Assembly: GCA_903850725.1 (NCBI GenBank)
Contig: CAINMG010000019.1
Coordinates: 1 to 5,514 of the forward strand
Reading direction: 5' to 3'
From: Candidatus Staskawiczbacteria bacterium
GTDB lineage: Bacteria > Patescibacteriota > Minisyncoccia > Minisyncoccales > Staskawiczbacteraceae
DNA: 5,514 bases
Position 1 is the stretch's first letter, and each line of letters opens with the position of its first letter. Position numbers and translations under genes: made by a program. Positions 5,398-5,514 of this stretch are shown here, piece after piece. The notes beneath the pieces are model-generated. The model was not told the DNA's origin. It saw only the letters and a program-made list of their open reading frames with translations, and made no database searches.

Positions 5398-5514
5398 GAC
5401 AGCAAAAGTGGAAAAGATAGATGGTTTTTCAGAGTACAAATTTTAATAATTTTTTATGATTTTTTTAAAAAACTAACTATTTAAATGACTTTTAAGGGCT
5501 TTAAAATTTTGCAA
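5398..5514. other. AT-rich edge region with no recognisable gene
   Basis: Very AT-rich with homopolymer runs. At the edge, a minus-strand frame of 13 codons ends in TAG at 5475-5473 and could be the tail of a gene entering from the right, but it is too short to judge. Nothing here encodes the missing Nudix N-terminus. Confidence 0.3.

Noticed and set aside
5473..5514. Possible C-terminal tail of another minus-strand gene (13 codons then TAG)
   Set aside because: Too short to separate from chance in AT-rich DNA.

Overview
This is an AT-rich bacterial window in which every supported gene lies on the minus strand. It most resembles a Patescibacteria (CPR) genome of the Parcubacteria type. The evidence is a divergent truB with a TYAGRLDPMASG active-site block, two large soluble proteins packed with treble-clef or zinc-ribbon CxxC motifs and a cysteine/tyrosine/asparagine-rich centre, very low GC, and genes without Shine-Dalgarno leaders. 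The organism call is an inference. UGA is used as a normal stop (end of the gene at 675-2366), which argues against the UGA-recoded CPR lineages.

Layout from right to left, the direction of transcription. At 5131-5394 is the C-terminal half of a Nudix hydrolase gene that has lost its start and most of the Nudix box. It is followed by its own UUCG-type terminator (5086-5112). The gene-poor stretch 4734-5130 holds copy 2 of a 52-bp exact repeat, a second hairpin terminator and a near-consensus sigma70-type promoter. That promoter drives a YgjV-family inner-membrane protein (4239-4733) with a clear Shine-Dalgarno, ended by a strong terminator (4171-4205). Next come two tandem paralogous zinc-ribbon proteins (2388-4112 and 675-2366), 21 nt apart and probably co-transcribed. 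After them comes copy 1 of the 52-bp repeat, whose hairpin is the probable terminator of this pair. Last is the 5' part of truB, which runs off the left edge.

The window is compositionally mixed. The zinc-ribbon pair and truB are very AT-rich and lack Shine-Dalgarno sequences. ygjV and the Nudix remnant are visibly richer in GC, and ygjV has textbook signals. The two identical 52-bp repeats bracket the block containing the ribbon pair and ygjV, which suggests a rearranged or acquired segment. No metabolic pathway links these genes. The most distinctive content is the duplicated cysteine-rich family, in which one paralogue has lost all four cysteines of one zinc ribbon, and the exact terminator-bearing repeat.
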